From NCBI GenBank assembly GCA_009377535.1, contig WHTV01000010.1, positions 1 to 64,000 on the forward strand: 64,000 nucleotides of DNA, written 5' to 3'. Within the stretch, counting starts at the first letter, position 1, and every line of letters starts with the position of its first letter. The notes under the pieces are model-generated. The model searched no databases. It was not told the DNA's origin and was given only the letters and a program-made list of their open reading frames with translations. The translations under genes and the position numbers were made by a program. The stretch is from Kiloniellaceae bacterium (GTDB taxonomy: Bacteria; Pseudomonadota; Alphaproteobacteria; Kiloniellales; Kiloniellaceae). This document shows, one piece after another, positions 18,553 through 27,240 of this stretch.

Positions 18553-19980
18553 ATGTATGCGCTAGGCCGTGGCGGCTCGCGCCGCTCCATCAATATCTGG
18601 CCGGGCTTCGTCGACGGGCTCGCCACCCTGCTGCTGGTGGTGATCTTCGTTCTCATGGTCTTCATGGTGGCGCAGTTCTTCCTCTCCATCGCCCTCACCG
18701 GCAAGGACGAGGCGCTGACTCGCCTGGAGTCCGAGATCAACGAGTTGGCCGACCTGCTGGCGCTGGAGCGCAGCGCCAACACCGAGCTGCGCGTCAACGT
18801 CGAGCAGCTCTCGGCCGAGCTGCAATCCTCGCTGGCGTCGCGCGAGTCGCTCAGCAGCCAGCTGGCGGTGCTCGCCGAGGAACGCGAATCCCTGGCCAAC
18901 CAGCTCGCCGCGCTGACCGACGAGCGCGACCGGCTCTCCGCGCTGATCACCGAGGAGCGGCAGGAGCGCGAGCGCCTGAGCAGCCGGCTCGGCAGCAGCG
19001 AAGAGTCCCTTGCCGCGGCGCGCAGCGAGCTGCAGCAGAGCCAGCAGGCGCTCGCCGAGAAGCAGAGCGAATTGGACGAGGCGCGCAACAGGTTGAACGC
19101 CGCCGTCGCCCGCCTCGAAATCGAACAGCAGAGACTGGACGAGGCACTGGCCGCCATCGCCGCCGGCAAGGCGGAGCTGGAAGACGCCTACGCCACCATC
19201 GACGCCGACAAGGAAAAGATCGAGGCGCAGCTCGCCGAACTCGCCATCCTGAAGTCGCTGCGCGACGACTTGGCCGAACGGCTGCAGGCTTCGGAAGGCG
19301 AGATGGAGGAAGGGCGCCGGGCGCTTGCCGAGCAGCGCGAGCTTTCCGAAGAGGCGCAGCTGCAGGTCACGCTGCTGAACCGCCAGCTCGCCGCCCTGCG
19401 CACGCAGCTTGCCCAGCTCAGCGAAGCGCTGGAACTTTCCGAGCAGAAAAACGTCGAGCAGGAAGTGCAGATCGCCGACCTCGGCAAGCGTCTCAACGTC
19501 GCTCTGGCCAGCAAGGTGCAGGAGTTGGCCCGCTACCGCTCGGAGTTCTTCGGTCGCCTGCGCGAGATCCTCGGCAACCGCCAGGACATCCGCATCGTCG
19601 GCGACCGCTTCGTGTTCCAGTCGGAGCTCCTCTTCGCCAGCGGCTCGGCCACCGTCGCCGACGAAGGCCGTCCGCAGCTGGCGCGGCTTGCCAGCACTCT
19701 GAAGGGGATCGCCGCCGACATTCCCGGCGACCTGGAATGGGTGCTGCGCGTCGACGGCCACACCGACCGCGCGCCGATCAACACCGCCGCCTTCCCGTCG
19801 AACTGGGAATTGTCGACCGCGCGCGCGGTGTCGGTGGTGAAGTTCCTCGTCGAGCAGGGCATCCCGGCGTCGCGCCTGGCGGCCACCGGCTTCGGCGAGT
19901 TCCAGCCGCTCGACGGCGGCGGCGACGAGATCGCCTACCGCCGCAACCGCCGCATCGAGTTCAAGCTGACCGAGCGCTGA
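18553..19980 (+). CDS. MotB-like protein: membrane anchor, coiled coil, OmpA domain
   Basis: 475 residues. One membrane helix near the N-terminus starts with VDGLATLLLVVIFVLMVFMV (about 19-38), whose Asp is where MotB/TolR/ExbD carry their proton-binding residue. About 280 residues of Glu/Leu/Ala coiled coil follow. A C-terminal OmpA/MotB peptidoglycan domain contains DGHTDRAPI and YRRNRRIEFKL with binding Asp and Arg intact. Together with the upstream gene it would make an ion-driven machine spanning the periplasm. Start MYALGRGG is six bases after the partner's stop. Confidence 0.9.
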   Translation: MYALGRGGSRRSINIWPGFVDGLATLLLVVIFVLMVFMVAQFFLSIALTGKDEALTRLESEINELADLLALERSANTELRVNVEQLSAELQSSLASRESLSSQLAVLAEERESLANQLAALTDERDRLSALITEERQERERLSSRLGSSEESLAAARSELQQSQQALAEKQSELDEARNRLNAAVARLEIEQQRLDEALAAIAAGKAELEDAYATIDADKEKIEAQLAELAILKSLRDDLAERLQASEGEMEEGRRALAEQRELSEEAQLQVTLLNRQLAALRTQLAQLSEALELSEQKNVEQEVQIADLGKRLNVALASKVQELARYRSEFFGRLREILGNRQDIRIVGDRFVFQSELLFASGSATVADEGRPQLARLASTLKGIAADIPGDLEWVLRVDGHTDRAPINTAAFPSNWELSTARAVSVVKFLVEQGIPASRLAATGFGEFQPLDGGGDEIAYRRNRRIEFKLTER

Positions 19981-20000
19981 GCATCCAGAGTTGGTGCTCG

Positions 20001-21836
20001 TTACCCCCGCGACACCCGGGCCTCCGCCGCCTCGCCCAGCGCCGCGGCCTGGTCGAACTGCAGGGCGGCGAGGCGCGCATAGAGCCCGCCGGCGGCCACC
20101 AGTTCCCCGTGCCGTCCGCTCTCGACCAGGCGGCCCTGGTCGATCACCAGCAGGCGGTCGGCCTTCAGTACCGTCGCCAGGCGGTGGGCGATGACCAGCG
20201 TGCTGCGCCCCGTCATCAGGCGGTCGAGCGCCTGCTGGACCACCCGCTCGCTCTCCGCATCCAGCGACGAGGTCGCCTCGTCGAGCAGCAGCAGCGGCGG
20301 GTCCTTGAGGATGGCGCGGGCGATGGCGAGGCGCTGGCGCTGCCCGCCGGAAAGCCGCACGCCCTTTTCTCCCAGATAGGTGCCGAAGCCGTCCGGCAAC
20401 TGGTCCAGGAACTCCAGAGCGCCGGCTGCCTCGGCTGCGGCGCGCACCTCCGCGTCGCTCGCCTCCGGGCGGCCGTAGCGGATGTTCTCCCAGGCGCTGG
20501 CGGAAAACACCACCGGCTCCTGCGGCACCAGGCCGATGCGCGCGCGTAAGCTGGCCGGGTCGGCCTCCGGCAGCGCCACGCCGTCGAGGCGGATGGCGCC
20601 GGCCTGCGGATCGTAGAAGCGCAGCAGCAGCTGGAAGATGGTGGTCTTGCCGGCGCCCGAGGGACCGACGATGGCGACCTTCTCGCCCGGCGCGATGGCG
20701 AAGCTCAGGCCCTGCAGGGCGGAGCGCTCGGGCCGCGAGGGATAGTGGAACACCACGTCTTCGAAGGCGACGGCGCCGCGCGCCGGCTGCGGCAGGGCCG
20801 TCGGGACGGCCGGCGCGGTGATGTCAGGCGCCACCGCCAGCAGGTCGAGCAGCCGCTCGGTGGCACCGGCGGCGCGCTGCAGGTCGCCGATCACCTCCGA
20901 GAAGGCGCCGGCGGCGCCGGCCACGACGATGGCGTAAAACACGAAGGCCGAGAGCTCGCCGGCCGAAATCCGCCCGCTGAGCACGTCGTGGCCGCCGAGC
21001 CAGAGCACGATGCTGACGGCGCCGAACACCAGCACGATGACCACGGCCGTCAGCATGGCGCGCGCCGCCACGCGCTGGCGGGCGGCCTGGAAGGCTGCCT
21101 CCACGTGGCGGCCGAAAGTGCGGCGGTCCTCCGCCTCGTGCACGAAGGCCTGCACCGTGCGGATGGCGTCCAGCGCCTCGCCGGCATAGACGCCGAGATC
21201 GGCGACGCGGTCCTGGCTGCTGCGGCTGAGCCGGCGCACGCGGCGGCCGTAGGTGAGGATCGGCAGCAGCACCAGCGGGACCACCAGCAGGACCAGCGCG
21301 GTCAGCTTGGGCGAGGTGATCACCAGCAGCACCGTGCCGCCGATGAGCAGCAGGAAATTGCGGATGGCGATGGAGACCGACGATCCGACCACGGTCTGCA
21401 GCAGCGTGGTGTCGGTGGTCAGGCGCGACAGCACCTCGCCGGTGCGGGTCAGCTCGTAGTAGGCCGGCGACAGGGTCAGGATGTGGTCGAAGATCCGCCG
21501 GCGGATGTCGGCCACCACCCGCTCGCCGATCCAGGACACCAGATAGAAGCGGGTGTAGGTCGCCAGCGCCAGCAGGATGACGACGCCGAAGAGCACCAGG
21601 ACCGCCTGGTTCAGCAGCGCCACGTTGCCGCCGGAAAAACCCTCGTCGACCAGCCGCCGCAGGCCCACGCCGAGCGCCAGCACCGTGCCCGCGGCAATCA
21701 GCAGGCCGATCAGGGCGCCGGTCAGCTGCAGGCGGTAGGGCCGCACGAAGGGCCACAGCTCGGCCAGCAGCTTCACGCTGCCGCGGGCCCTGGCTTCGTT
21801 GCTGAGCGGCGCCGGCACCGCCGAAGACATCCTCAT
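20001..21836 (-). CDS. ABC exporter, fused membrane and ATPase domains (MsbA/LmrA type)
   Basis: 611 residues from the ATG at 21836, which follows GGAAGGG at a suitable distance. Six membrane helices in about residues 30-310, then the ATPase: GPSGAGKTT (Walker A), LSGGQRQRLAIARAIL (signature) and LLLLDEATSSLD (Walker B). It is a homodimeric exporter half. Substrate cannot be read from the sequence; lipid, glycan or drug export are all possible. It converges with the MotB-like gene and is divergent from rpmE. Confidence 0.93.
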   Translation of the reverse strand: MRMSSAVPAPLSNEARARGSVKLLAELWPFVRPYRLQLTGALIGLLIAAGTVLALGVGLRRLVDEGFSGGNVALLNQAVLVLFGVVILLALATYTRFYLVSWIGERVVADIRRRIFDHILTLSPAYYELTRTGEVLSRLTTDTTLLQTVVGSSVSIAIRNFLLLIGGTVLLVITSPKLTALVLLVVPLVLLPILTYGRRVRRLSRSSQDRVADLGVYAGEALDAIRTVQAFVHEAEDRRTFGRHVEAAFQAARQRVAARAMLTAVVIVLVFGAVSIVLWLGGHDVLSGRISAGELSAFVFYAIVVAGAAGAFSEVIGDLQRAAGATERLLDLLAVAPDITAPAVPTALPQPARGAVAFEDVVFHYPSRPERSALQGLSFAIAPGEKVAIVGPSGAGKTTIFQLLLRFYDPQAGAIRLDGVALPEADPASLRARIGLVPQEPVVFSASAWENIRYGRPEASDAEVRAAAEAAGALEFLDQLPDGFGTYLGEKGVRLSGGQRQRLAIARAILKDPPLLLLDEATSSLDAESERVVQQALDRLMTGRSTLVIAHRLATVLKADRLLVIDQGRLVESGRHGELVAAGGLYARLAALQFDQAAALGEAAEARVSRG

Positions 21837-22068
21837 GCAAACAATCCCTTCCACCCCGTCCACCCGGCGGGCCGGCCAGAAGATAGCGCCTCGCCGTCGG
21901 AATGGCGAACCCTGAAGCACCTGACCAGTGCAGGGATCAACGCCGGGACGCGGGCCTGCATTGCGTAATTCGTAACACGAAGTGGCGGCAAAACACGGGT
22001 CCGGCAAATCGCCGGAAAAGGCCGCCTGCAGGCCCGCCCGAGGGGACCGAAAGGCGCGCGTCCAAGGC

Positions 22069-22097
22069 TTGCACTGGGCCGCCGTGTCGGGTATACA
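22069..22097 (+). promoter_or_regulatory. Sigma-70 promoter of rpmE
   Basis: TTGCAC, 17 bases, TATACA, about 27 bases upstream of the rpmE ATG, so the leader would be about 20 bases. The rest of the 287-base gap to the ABC gene shows nothing else. Confidence 0.65.
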
Positions 22098-22123
22098 GCG
22101 CGGTGCTTTAGAGGATCGAAGCC

Positions 22124-22348
22124 ATGAAAAAAGACATCCATCCGGACTACCACGAGATCAACATCGTGATGACCGACGGCAGCGAGTACAAGACGCGCTC
22201 CACCTACGGGGCCGCGGGAGCCACCATGCGCCTGGACATCGACCCCAAGACGCACCCGGCCTGGACCGGCGAGCATCGTCTGGTCGACAGCGGCGGCCAG
22301 GTGGCGAAGTTCAACAAGCGCTTCGGCAGCTTCGGCCTGAAGCAGTAA
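22124..22348 (+). CDS. rpmE: 50S ribosomal protein L31
   Basis: 74 residues starting [20 protein letters not shown]. The CxxC zinc pair of zinc-type L31 is absent, so this is the C-minus long form found in many alphaproteobacteria. It stands alone between its own promoter and a terminator. Confidence 0.96.
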   Translation: MKKDIHPDYHEINIVMTDGSEYKTRSTYGAAGATMRLDIDPKTHPAWTGEHRLVDSGGQVAKFNKRFGSFGLKQ

Positions 22349-22375
22349 GCTTCGGCGACCGCGACGGAACAGGCG

Positions 22376-22401
22376 AAGGGCGGCAGCAGTGCCGCCCTTT
22401 T
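22376..22401 (+). terminator. Intrinsic terminator after rpmE
   Basis: AAGGGCGGCA / TGCCGCCCTT stem with GCAG loop followed by T residues. Confidence 0.88.
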
Positions 22402-22438
22402 GTCTTGTCCGCCTGCCGGACCTTCTCCAAAAGGGGTA

Positions 22439-22885
22439 TTAGCTCAACGACCGGCGGGGCGGGCCCTGCAGGGCGTCCAGGCGCGAGACGCGCTGGTAGA
22501 GGCTGTGGGAGCGCTCCAGCAGCTCGGCCAGGCGCGGCTGCAGGCGGCCCTCGACCGGCGGCGTGGTTTCCGCGCAGACCGATTGCCCGGCCAGGCGGAA
22601 TTCCGCGGCGCGGGCTTCCTCGCGGGTCATCTCCCCGCCGTGCACCGCCTTCTGCACCAGCAGCCAGGCCATCACCTGGGTCAGGCGCGCGGTGAGCCGC
22701 ATGGCCTCGCAGCTCGCCAGCATGCGCTCGTTCGGCGTCATGCGCTCGCGCTCGCGCGGCTCGGCATGGGTCAGGTAGTCGCGCGCCTCGCGGGTCAGCG
22801 CCAGGGCTTCCTCGAAGGTGCTGTCGAAAAAGGCGACGGTCTCGCTCAAACCTGAAATCTCTTGCGCCAAGGGGTCAGGGCTCAT
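22439..22885 (-). CDS. DUF1465 family protein
   Basis: 148-residue helical protein, start MSPDPLAQEISGLSETVAFF. It contains LTPNERMLASCEAMRLT-like sequence (about residues 49-66) and HGGEMTREEA, the DUF1465 pattern. This family is restricted largely to alphaproteobacteria. Function is not established. The in-frame extension upstream runs through the regulatory region of hsp20 and is not used. Confidence 0.85.
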   Translation of the reverse strand: MSPDPLAQEISGLSETVAFFDSTFEEALALTREARDYLTHAEPRERERMTPNERMLASCEAMRLTARLTQVMAWLLVQKAVHGGEMTREEARAAEFRLAGQSVCAETTPPVEGRLQPRLAELLERSHSLYQRVSRLDALQGPPRRSLS

Positions 22886-23031
22886 CGTCGGGCGCGGCCG
22901 TGCCGCCCCCGACGGGCGAAGCACCAGTCTAGCCGCCCCCGGCTTAATAATCCCTTGGCCCGCGCGGGACCAGCCCGCGCAGATCCTCGAGAGAAAGGAA
23001 TTTGTTCCTTCTTTCCCCACCTTGCGGCAAT

Positions 23032-23060
23032 CTTGAATCGCCGCGCGGCCTCGCCATATA
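23032..23060 (+). promoter_or_regulatory. RpoH (sigma-32) type promoter of hsp20
   Basis: CTTGAA, 16 bases, CCATATA. This resembles the alphaproteobacterial RpoH pattern (CTTG then a C/Y-TAT block). It lies directly before the structured leader of the small heat-shock gene. A housekeeping -10 reading (CATATA) is also possible. Confidence 0.55.
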
Positions 23061-23064
23061 GCCT

Positions 23065-23178
23065 GTGTCGCCTGGGGGACGCCTCCTGAAGGGTTCCCGA
23101 AATCGGCGACACGCAAGCGAGGGTTCGACCATCCGGTGAACCTGATGATTAAACCATGTTGCTCACAGGAGAATGTGG
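23065..23178 (+). promoter_or_regulatory. ROSE-like RNA thermometer leader of hsp20
   Basis: The leader holds a long stem GTGTCGCC (23065-23072) / GGCGACAC (23105-23112) and a 3' hairpin that hides the Shine-Dalgarno. In this hairpin CCATGTT (23154-23160) and CTC (23162-23164) pair with GAG and AATGTGG (23169-23178), leaving G23161 bulged and an ACAG loop. UUGCUC against GGAG with a bulged G is the hallmark of ROSE elements, known in front of rhizobial hsp20 genes. Heating would open it and expose AGGAG. Confidence 0.72.
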
Positions 23179-23180
23179 AC

Positions 23181-23645
23181 ATGCGCACACTCGACCTTTC
23201 CCCGCTCTATCGCGCCTCCGTCGGTTTCGACCGCCTCGTGAAGACCCTGGATTCCGCCAGCCGTCTCGAGGAGAGCGCCCTCAGCTATCCGCCCTACAAC
23301 ATCGAGAAAGTCAGCGACGAAGCCTATCGCATCGTGATGGCGGTGGCCGGCTTCGGTGAGGGCGACCTCGACATCACAGCGAAGGAAAACACCCTCTTCA
23401 TCTCCGGCCGCAAGGACAAGGCGGAGGGCGACGAAGTCACCTTCCTGCATCGCGGCATCGCCAACCGCACTTTCGAGCGGCGCTTCGACCTTGCCGACCA
23501 CATCAAGGTGAACGGCGCGAAGCTCGAGAACGGCCTGCTCTCCGTCGAGCTGGTGCGCGAGATTCCCGAGGCCATGAAGCCGCGGAGCATCGCCATCACC
23601 TCCGGCGACAAGCCCGCCAGGGTGCTGGAGAGCGAGGCGGCCTGA
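23181..23645 (+). CDS. Small heat-shock protein Hsp20 (IbpA/HspA type)
   Basis: 154-residue holdase chaperone. The ATG at 23181 follows AGGAG; the sequence begins MRTLDLSPLYRASVGFDRL, typical of the class A rhizobial sHsps. The alpha-crystallin domain spans about residues 37-130 with YPPYNIE and the A-x-L-x-n-GLLSVEL motif (LENGLLSVEL). Regulation is probably by RpoH and an RNA thermometer as described for the leader. It binds unfolding proteins in the cytoplasm during heat. Confidence 0.95.
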   Translation: MRTLDLSPLYRASVGFDRLVKTLDSASRLEESALSYPPYNIEKVSDEAYRIVMAVAGFGEGDLDITAKENTLFISGRKDKAEGDEVTFLHRGIANRTFERRFDLADHIKVNGAKLENGLLSVELVREIPEAMKPRSIAITSGDKPARVLESEAA

Positions 23646-23697
23646 CGCGGCCTGCTTTCCACCGACCCGTCGCCGACGGGTTCATGACCTGAAGTTC

Positions 23698-23729
23698 CCG
23701 GCCGGGCGGCCCTGTCGCCCGGCCGGTTT
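23698..23729 (+). terminator. Intrinsic terminator after hsp20
   Basis: Perfect 11-bp stem CCGGCCGGGCG / CGCCCGGCCGG, loop of seven, then TTTCCTTT. Confidence 0.85.
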
Positions 23730-23829
23730 CCTTTGTACATCACCGCCGCCATCCAAGTACAATGCCAGGTAGAATGCAGCGGGACCGACTGACAGGATCT
23801 CGCGCAACACAACGAGGAGCGCCAACGCC

Positions 23830-24432
23830 ATGCAGGTGATCGCTCGACTGCTCCCCCGCTTCCTGGCCTGCAGCCTGCTGGCTGCCTTCCTCGCCGGCTG
23901 CGGTGTGAACGACATCCCGGCCTATGACGAGGCCGTCAAGGCGGCCTGGGCGCAGGTCGACAACCAGTACAAGCGCCGCGCCGACCTCGTCCCCAACCTC
24001 GTTGAGGTGGTCAAGGGCTTCGCCGCCCAGGAGCAGGAGACTCTCACGGCGGTGGTCGACGCGCGGGCCAGGGCCACGCAGACGCAGATCCCGCCCGACA
24101 TGCTCTCCAACCCCGAGGCCTTCCAGCGCTTCGAGAGCAATCAGGGCGCCCTGACCCAGGCGCTCTCGCGCCTGCTGGTCGTGGTAGAGCGCTACCCCGA
24201 CCTCAAATCGAACCAGAACTTCCTGAGCCTGCAGGCGCAGCTCGAGGGCACCGAGAACCGCATCGCCGTGGCACGGCGCGACTACATCCAGGCGGTGCAG
24301 GTCTACAACACCGAGCTGCGCACCTTCCCCGGCCGCATCTGGGCGGCGCTGCTCTATTCGGACATGGAACCACGCGAGATCTTCAGCCAGCCCGAGTCCC
24401 TGGCCGAGCCGCCGCAGGTGAAGTTCAACTAG
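23830..24432 (+). CDS. lemA: LemA family lipoprotein
   Basis: 200 residues. A signal peptide ends in the lipobox FLAGC (Cys at about residue 24), so it is probably a lipoprotein. The LemA domain shows YKRRADLVPNLVEVVKGFA and NTELRTFPGRIWAALLYSD. The family is often encoded with TPM-domain proteins, as here: two TPM genes follow at 10 and 1 bases. Function is unsettled; the trio is thought to act at the envelope. Confidence 0.93.
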   Translation: MQVIARLLPRFLACSLLAAFLAGCGVNDIPAYDEAVKAAWAQVDNQYKRRADLVPNLVEVVKGFAAQEQETLTAVVDARARATQTQIPPDMLSNPEAFQRFESNQGALTQALSRLLVVVERYPDLKSNQNFLSLQAQLEGTENRIAVARRDYIQAVQVYNTELRTFPGRIWAALLYSDMEPREIFSQPESLAEPPQVKFN

Positions 24433-24442
24433 GCCGTCGCCC

Positions 24443-25207
24443 GTGCGCCCGGCCTTCCTCCGCGCCGCCGCGGCACCGCTGCTGGCGCTGCTGCTGATGG
24501 CCGGGCCGGCCCTTGCGGCACTCGACTTTCCGCCGCTCACCGGCCGCGTGGTCGACAATGCCGACCTGCTGAGCGCAGAGGAGGAACGCCGCCTCACGGA
24601 ACAGCTGGCAAGCCTGGAGCAAGGAACCTCCAGCCAGTTGGTCGTGGTCACCCTGCCCTCGCTGCAGGGAACTGCGATCGAGGATTTCGGTTACCAGCTC
24701 GGCCGGCACTGGGGTATCGGCCAGCTGGGCCGCGACAACGGCGTGCTGCTGATCGTCGCGCCCAACGAGCGCAAGGTGCGCATCGAGGTCGGCTACGGGC
24801 TTGAGGGCGATCTGCCGGACGCCACTGCCAAGATCATCATCGAGAACGAGATCCTGCCGTCTTTCCGCGCCGGCGACTATCCCCGAGGCATCGCCGACGG
24901 TGTCGACGCGATCATCCTGGCGGTCGCCGGCGCTTACGAGCCGCGGCGCGATGAAGGACGGGTCGACGACACGCTGGAGATCTTCATCTTCTTCGGACTC
25001 ATCTTGCTCGTCCTCGGCATCAGCTATTACTTCGGCGAGTACGATCTTGGCCGGCGCCGGGGGCACCTTGGCGGAAGGGGCCCTTATCATCACGGGCACT
25101 CCGGCGGATTCGGGGGCGGCTTCGGGGGCCGCGGCGATGGCGGCGGCGGTGGATTCAGCGGCGGTGGCGGCGGCTTCGGCGGCGGCGGCTCGTCAGGGAG
25201 TTGGTGA
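24443..25207 (+). CDS. TPM-domain membrane protein with Gly-rich tail (YgcG type)
   Basis: 254 residues starting at GTG 24443. Signal peptide (about residues 1-25), TPM domain (about 30-160, with VDNADLLSAEEE and VRIEVGYGLEGDLPD), one membrane helix (about 175-192), then a tail of Gly, Ser and His repeats. This is the standard YgcG layout. It stands second in the lemA-TPM-TPM unit, and the next ATG follows after one base. Confidence 0.9.
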   Translation: MRPAFLRAAAAPLLALLLMAGPALAALDFPPLTGRVVDNADLLSAEEERRLTEQLASLEQGTSSQLVVVTLPSLQGTAIEDFGYQLGRHWGIGQLGRDNGVLLIVAPNERKVRIEVGYGLEGDLPDATAKIIIENEILPSFRAGDYPRGIADGVDAIILAVAGAYEPRRDEGRVDDTLEIFIFFGLILLVLGISYYFGEYDLGRRRGHLGGRGPYHHGHSGGFGGGFGGRGDGGGGGFSGGGGGFGGGGSSGSW

Positions 25208-25208
25208 G

Positions 25209-25826
25209 ATGGCCTTTCTGACCGAAGACGAGAAGCTGCGCCTGCGCGAGCGCATCGAAGCTGCCGAGCGGCGCACCAGCGGCGAGTTGGTTACCGTCAT
25301 CGCGCGGGAAAGCGATCCCTACCCCTTCATCCCGCTGCTCTGGGCGAGTGTTGTTGCCCTGTCCCTGCCGCCGCTGATCTCCCTTGCCGGCTGGTGGATC
25401 GATCTGCCCGCCGTCTCGCTGATCCAGCTCACAGCTTTCCTGCTCCTCTCACTACTGTTCCGCTGGCCGCCCTTGAAGATACGGCTGATTCCGAAGGCGA
25501 CGAAGCTGCGCCGGGCCGCGCGCACGGCACGCGAGCAGTTCCTGTCTCAGGGCGTGCACAACACGACGGGGCGCAGCGGTGTGCTGATCTTCGTCTCGGC
25601 CGCCGAACACTACGTCGAGATCCTGGCCGACCAGGGGATCAACGCGAAAGTTCCGCAGGAGCAATGGGACTCCATCGTCGCCGCCTTCGTGCAGGCCGTG
25701 AAGCGGGGTGAGGTCGCCGCCGGCTTCGAGCAAGCGATCGACGCCTGCGGCACATTGCTGGCGACACACTTCCCCGCCGCGCCGGGCGACCGCAACGAGC
25801 TGCCCGACCACCTGATCGAGATCTAG
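25209..25826 (+). CDS. TPM-domain membrane protein, second copy
   Basis: 205 residues, start MAFLTEDEKLRLRERIEAAE. It holds a TPM domain split by two hydrophobic segments (about residues 38-80): RTSGELVTVIARESD before and GVLIFVSAAEHYVEILADQGI after. There is no signal peptide. It corresponds to the partner TPM gene often found after ygcG-like genes. Its TAG overlaps the stop of the convergent MFS gene. Confidence 0.88.
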   Translation: MAFLTEDEKLRLRERIEAAERRTSGELVTVIARESDPYPFIPLLWASVVALSLPPLISLAGWWIDLPAVSLIQLTAFLLLSLLFRWPPLKIRLIPKATKLRRAARTAREQFLSQGVHNTTGRSGVLIFVSAAEHYVEILADQGINAKVPQEQWDSIVAAFVQAVKRGEVAAGFEQAIDACGTLLATHFPAAPGDRNELPDHLIEI

Positions 25827-27091
25827 GAAGACCTCGTCCGCGAGGCCGCGAGGAAGGCGGCCAGGCCGGCCAGCGCCGCGCCCAGCATGACGACCAGCAC
25901 CAGGTCGTAGCTGCCGATCTCCCACAGCAGCGCGCCGGCGAAGGGCGCCACCGCGATGGTCAGCTTGAGGATCAGCGCCTGGCTGCCGCTGACGGCGCCG
26001 AAGTTGGCGCGGCCCAGGATGTCGCCGATGACCAGCGGCTTCATGATGCTGGTCACGCCGTGGCCGCTGCCCTGCAGGATGACGAAGGGCACCAGCATCA
26101 TCGGCACCAGCGAGGCGGTGATGAGGCAGAGCGTCGCCAGGCAGACCGACAGGAAGCAGGCGACGGTGATGCCGCGATTCGAGACGTGGCGCTCGACGGC
26201 CATCATGGCGAGGCGCCCGGCCACCTGCATCGGGCCGATCATGGCCGCGGCGAAGACCGCCATGCCCACCGGGATGCCGCGCTCGTCGAGCATCGGCAGG
26301 AAATGGTTGAGGATGGTCGAGTGGTTGAGCCCGAGCAGCGCGAAGGCGACGGCCAGCAGCCAGAATGCCGGGCGGCGCAGGAAGCTGACGGCCCTGCCCC
26401 CGCCGTCGTCGCTGTCTAGCGCCGTTTCCGGCTGCGCCACCGTGGCTTCGAGGCTGCGCGCGCCGCGCCACATCAGCGGCAGGCCGACGAGGCAGATGAG
26501 CAGCGCGAAGGCGAGGCAGCTGAAGCGCCAGCCGAAGGCCTCGGCGACGCCGTGGGCGAGCGGGAACGACAGCGTGCCGGCCAGGCCGGCGACCAGGGTG
26601 ATCAGGGTGATCGGGCGGCGCGCCTCGCCGCCGGCCGCGCGCACCACCACCGCGAAGCAGGCATCGTAGAGGCAGAAGGCCGTGGCCACGCCGATCAGGC
26701 ACCACAGCAGATAGAACTGCCAGAGCGTTTGCACGAGGCCGACCAGCCCGATGCAGAGCCCGCCGGCGAGCGCGCCGCCGGCCAGGACCTGCGGGCCGAA
26801 GCCGCGGTCGATCAGCCGCCCCGCCAGCGGGGAGAACACCGCCGAGAGCGCAATGGAAAGGGTGACCGCCCCGGTGAGCTCCGCCTTGGTCCAGCCGAAG
26901 GCCGTCTCCCAGCGCAGGATCAGCGCCGGAAAGGCATAGAAAAGGCCAGCCCAGACGATGGTCTGTGCGATGGCCAGCTGCCAGACCGCCGAAAGACGCA
27001 GCACCTGCTTTCCCCTGTTCCCCTTGCCCCGCTGACCGCTGCGGCCTGCCGCCTGACGCCTGCCGCGCGGCCGGCCGGGGGTTGCGATCAT
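25823..27091 (-). CDS. MFS transporter
   Basis: About 422 residues with 12 membrane segments. Loops GRLIDRGFGPQ (after TM2) and GRLAMMAVERHVSNRG (after TM8) match the MFS GxLaDrxGrR motif. Substrate is not evident; OxlT-like or monocarboxylate-type carriers look similar. The start is uncertain: the ATG at 27091 has no clear Shine-Dalgarno, and an earlier ATG at 27163 remains possible. It faces a sensor kinase gene divergently. Confidence 0.85.
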   Translation of the reverse strand: MIATPGRPRGRRQAAGRSGQRGKGNRGKQVLRLSAVWQLAIAQTIVWAGLFYAFPALILRWETAFGWTKAELTGAVTLSIALSAVFSPLAGRLIDRGFGPQVLAGGALAGGLCIGLVGLVQTLWQFYLLWCLIGVATAFCLYDACFAVVVRAAGGEARRPITLITLVAGLAGTLSFPLAHGVAEAFGWRFSCLAFALLICLVGLPLMWRGARSLEATVAQPETALDSDDGGGRAVSFLRRPAFWLLAVAFALLGLNHSTILNHFLPMLDERGIPVGMAVFAAAMIGPMQVAGRLAMMAVERHVSNRGITVACFLSVCLATLCLITASLVPMMLVPFVILQGSGHGVTSIMKPLVIGDILGRANFGAVSGSQALILKLTIAVAPFAGALLWEIGSYDLVLVVMLGAALAGLAAFLAASRTRSS

Positions 27092-27240
27092 AGGAGGATC
27101 GCCTGCCGCGAGGCCAGGGCCGTCGCGCCGGGCGCCCGGGCATGCATACGATTTATTAACCATGACGGCCTGACTATCACGACTTGGTCCGGCGTCGGCC
27201 GCCACCGGCGGCGCGACGGACGCCATCGACAGGACGGCAC

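Noticed and set aside
17392-19980. Zorya-like anti-phage system (ZorA/ZorB)
   Set aside because: The channel pair looks superficially similar, but no ZorC, ZorD or ZorE gene is near, the MotB-like protein has the long coiled coil instead of ZorA, and the neighbours are housekeeping genes.
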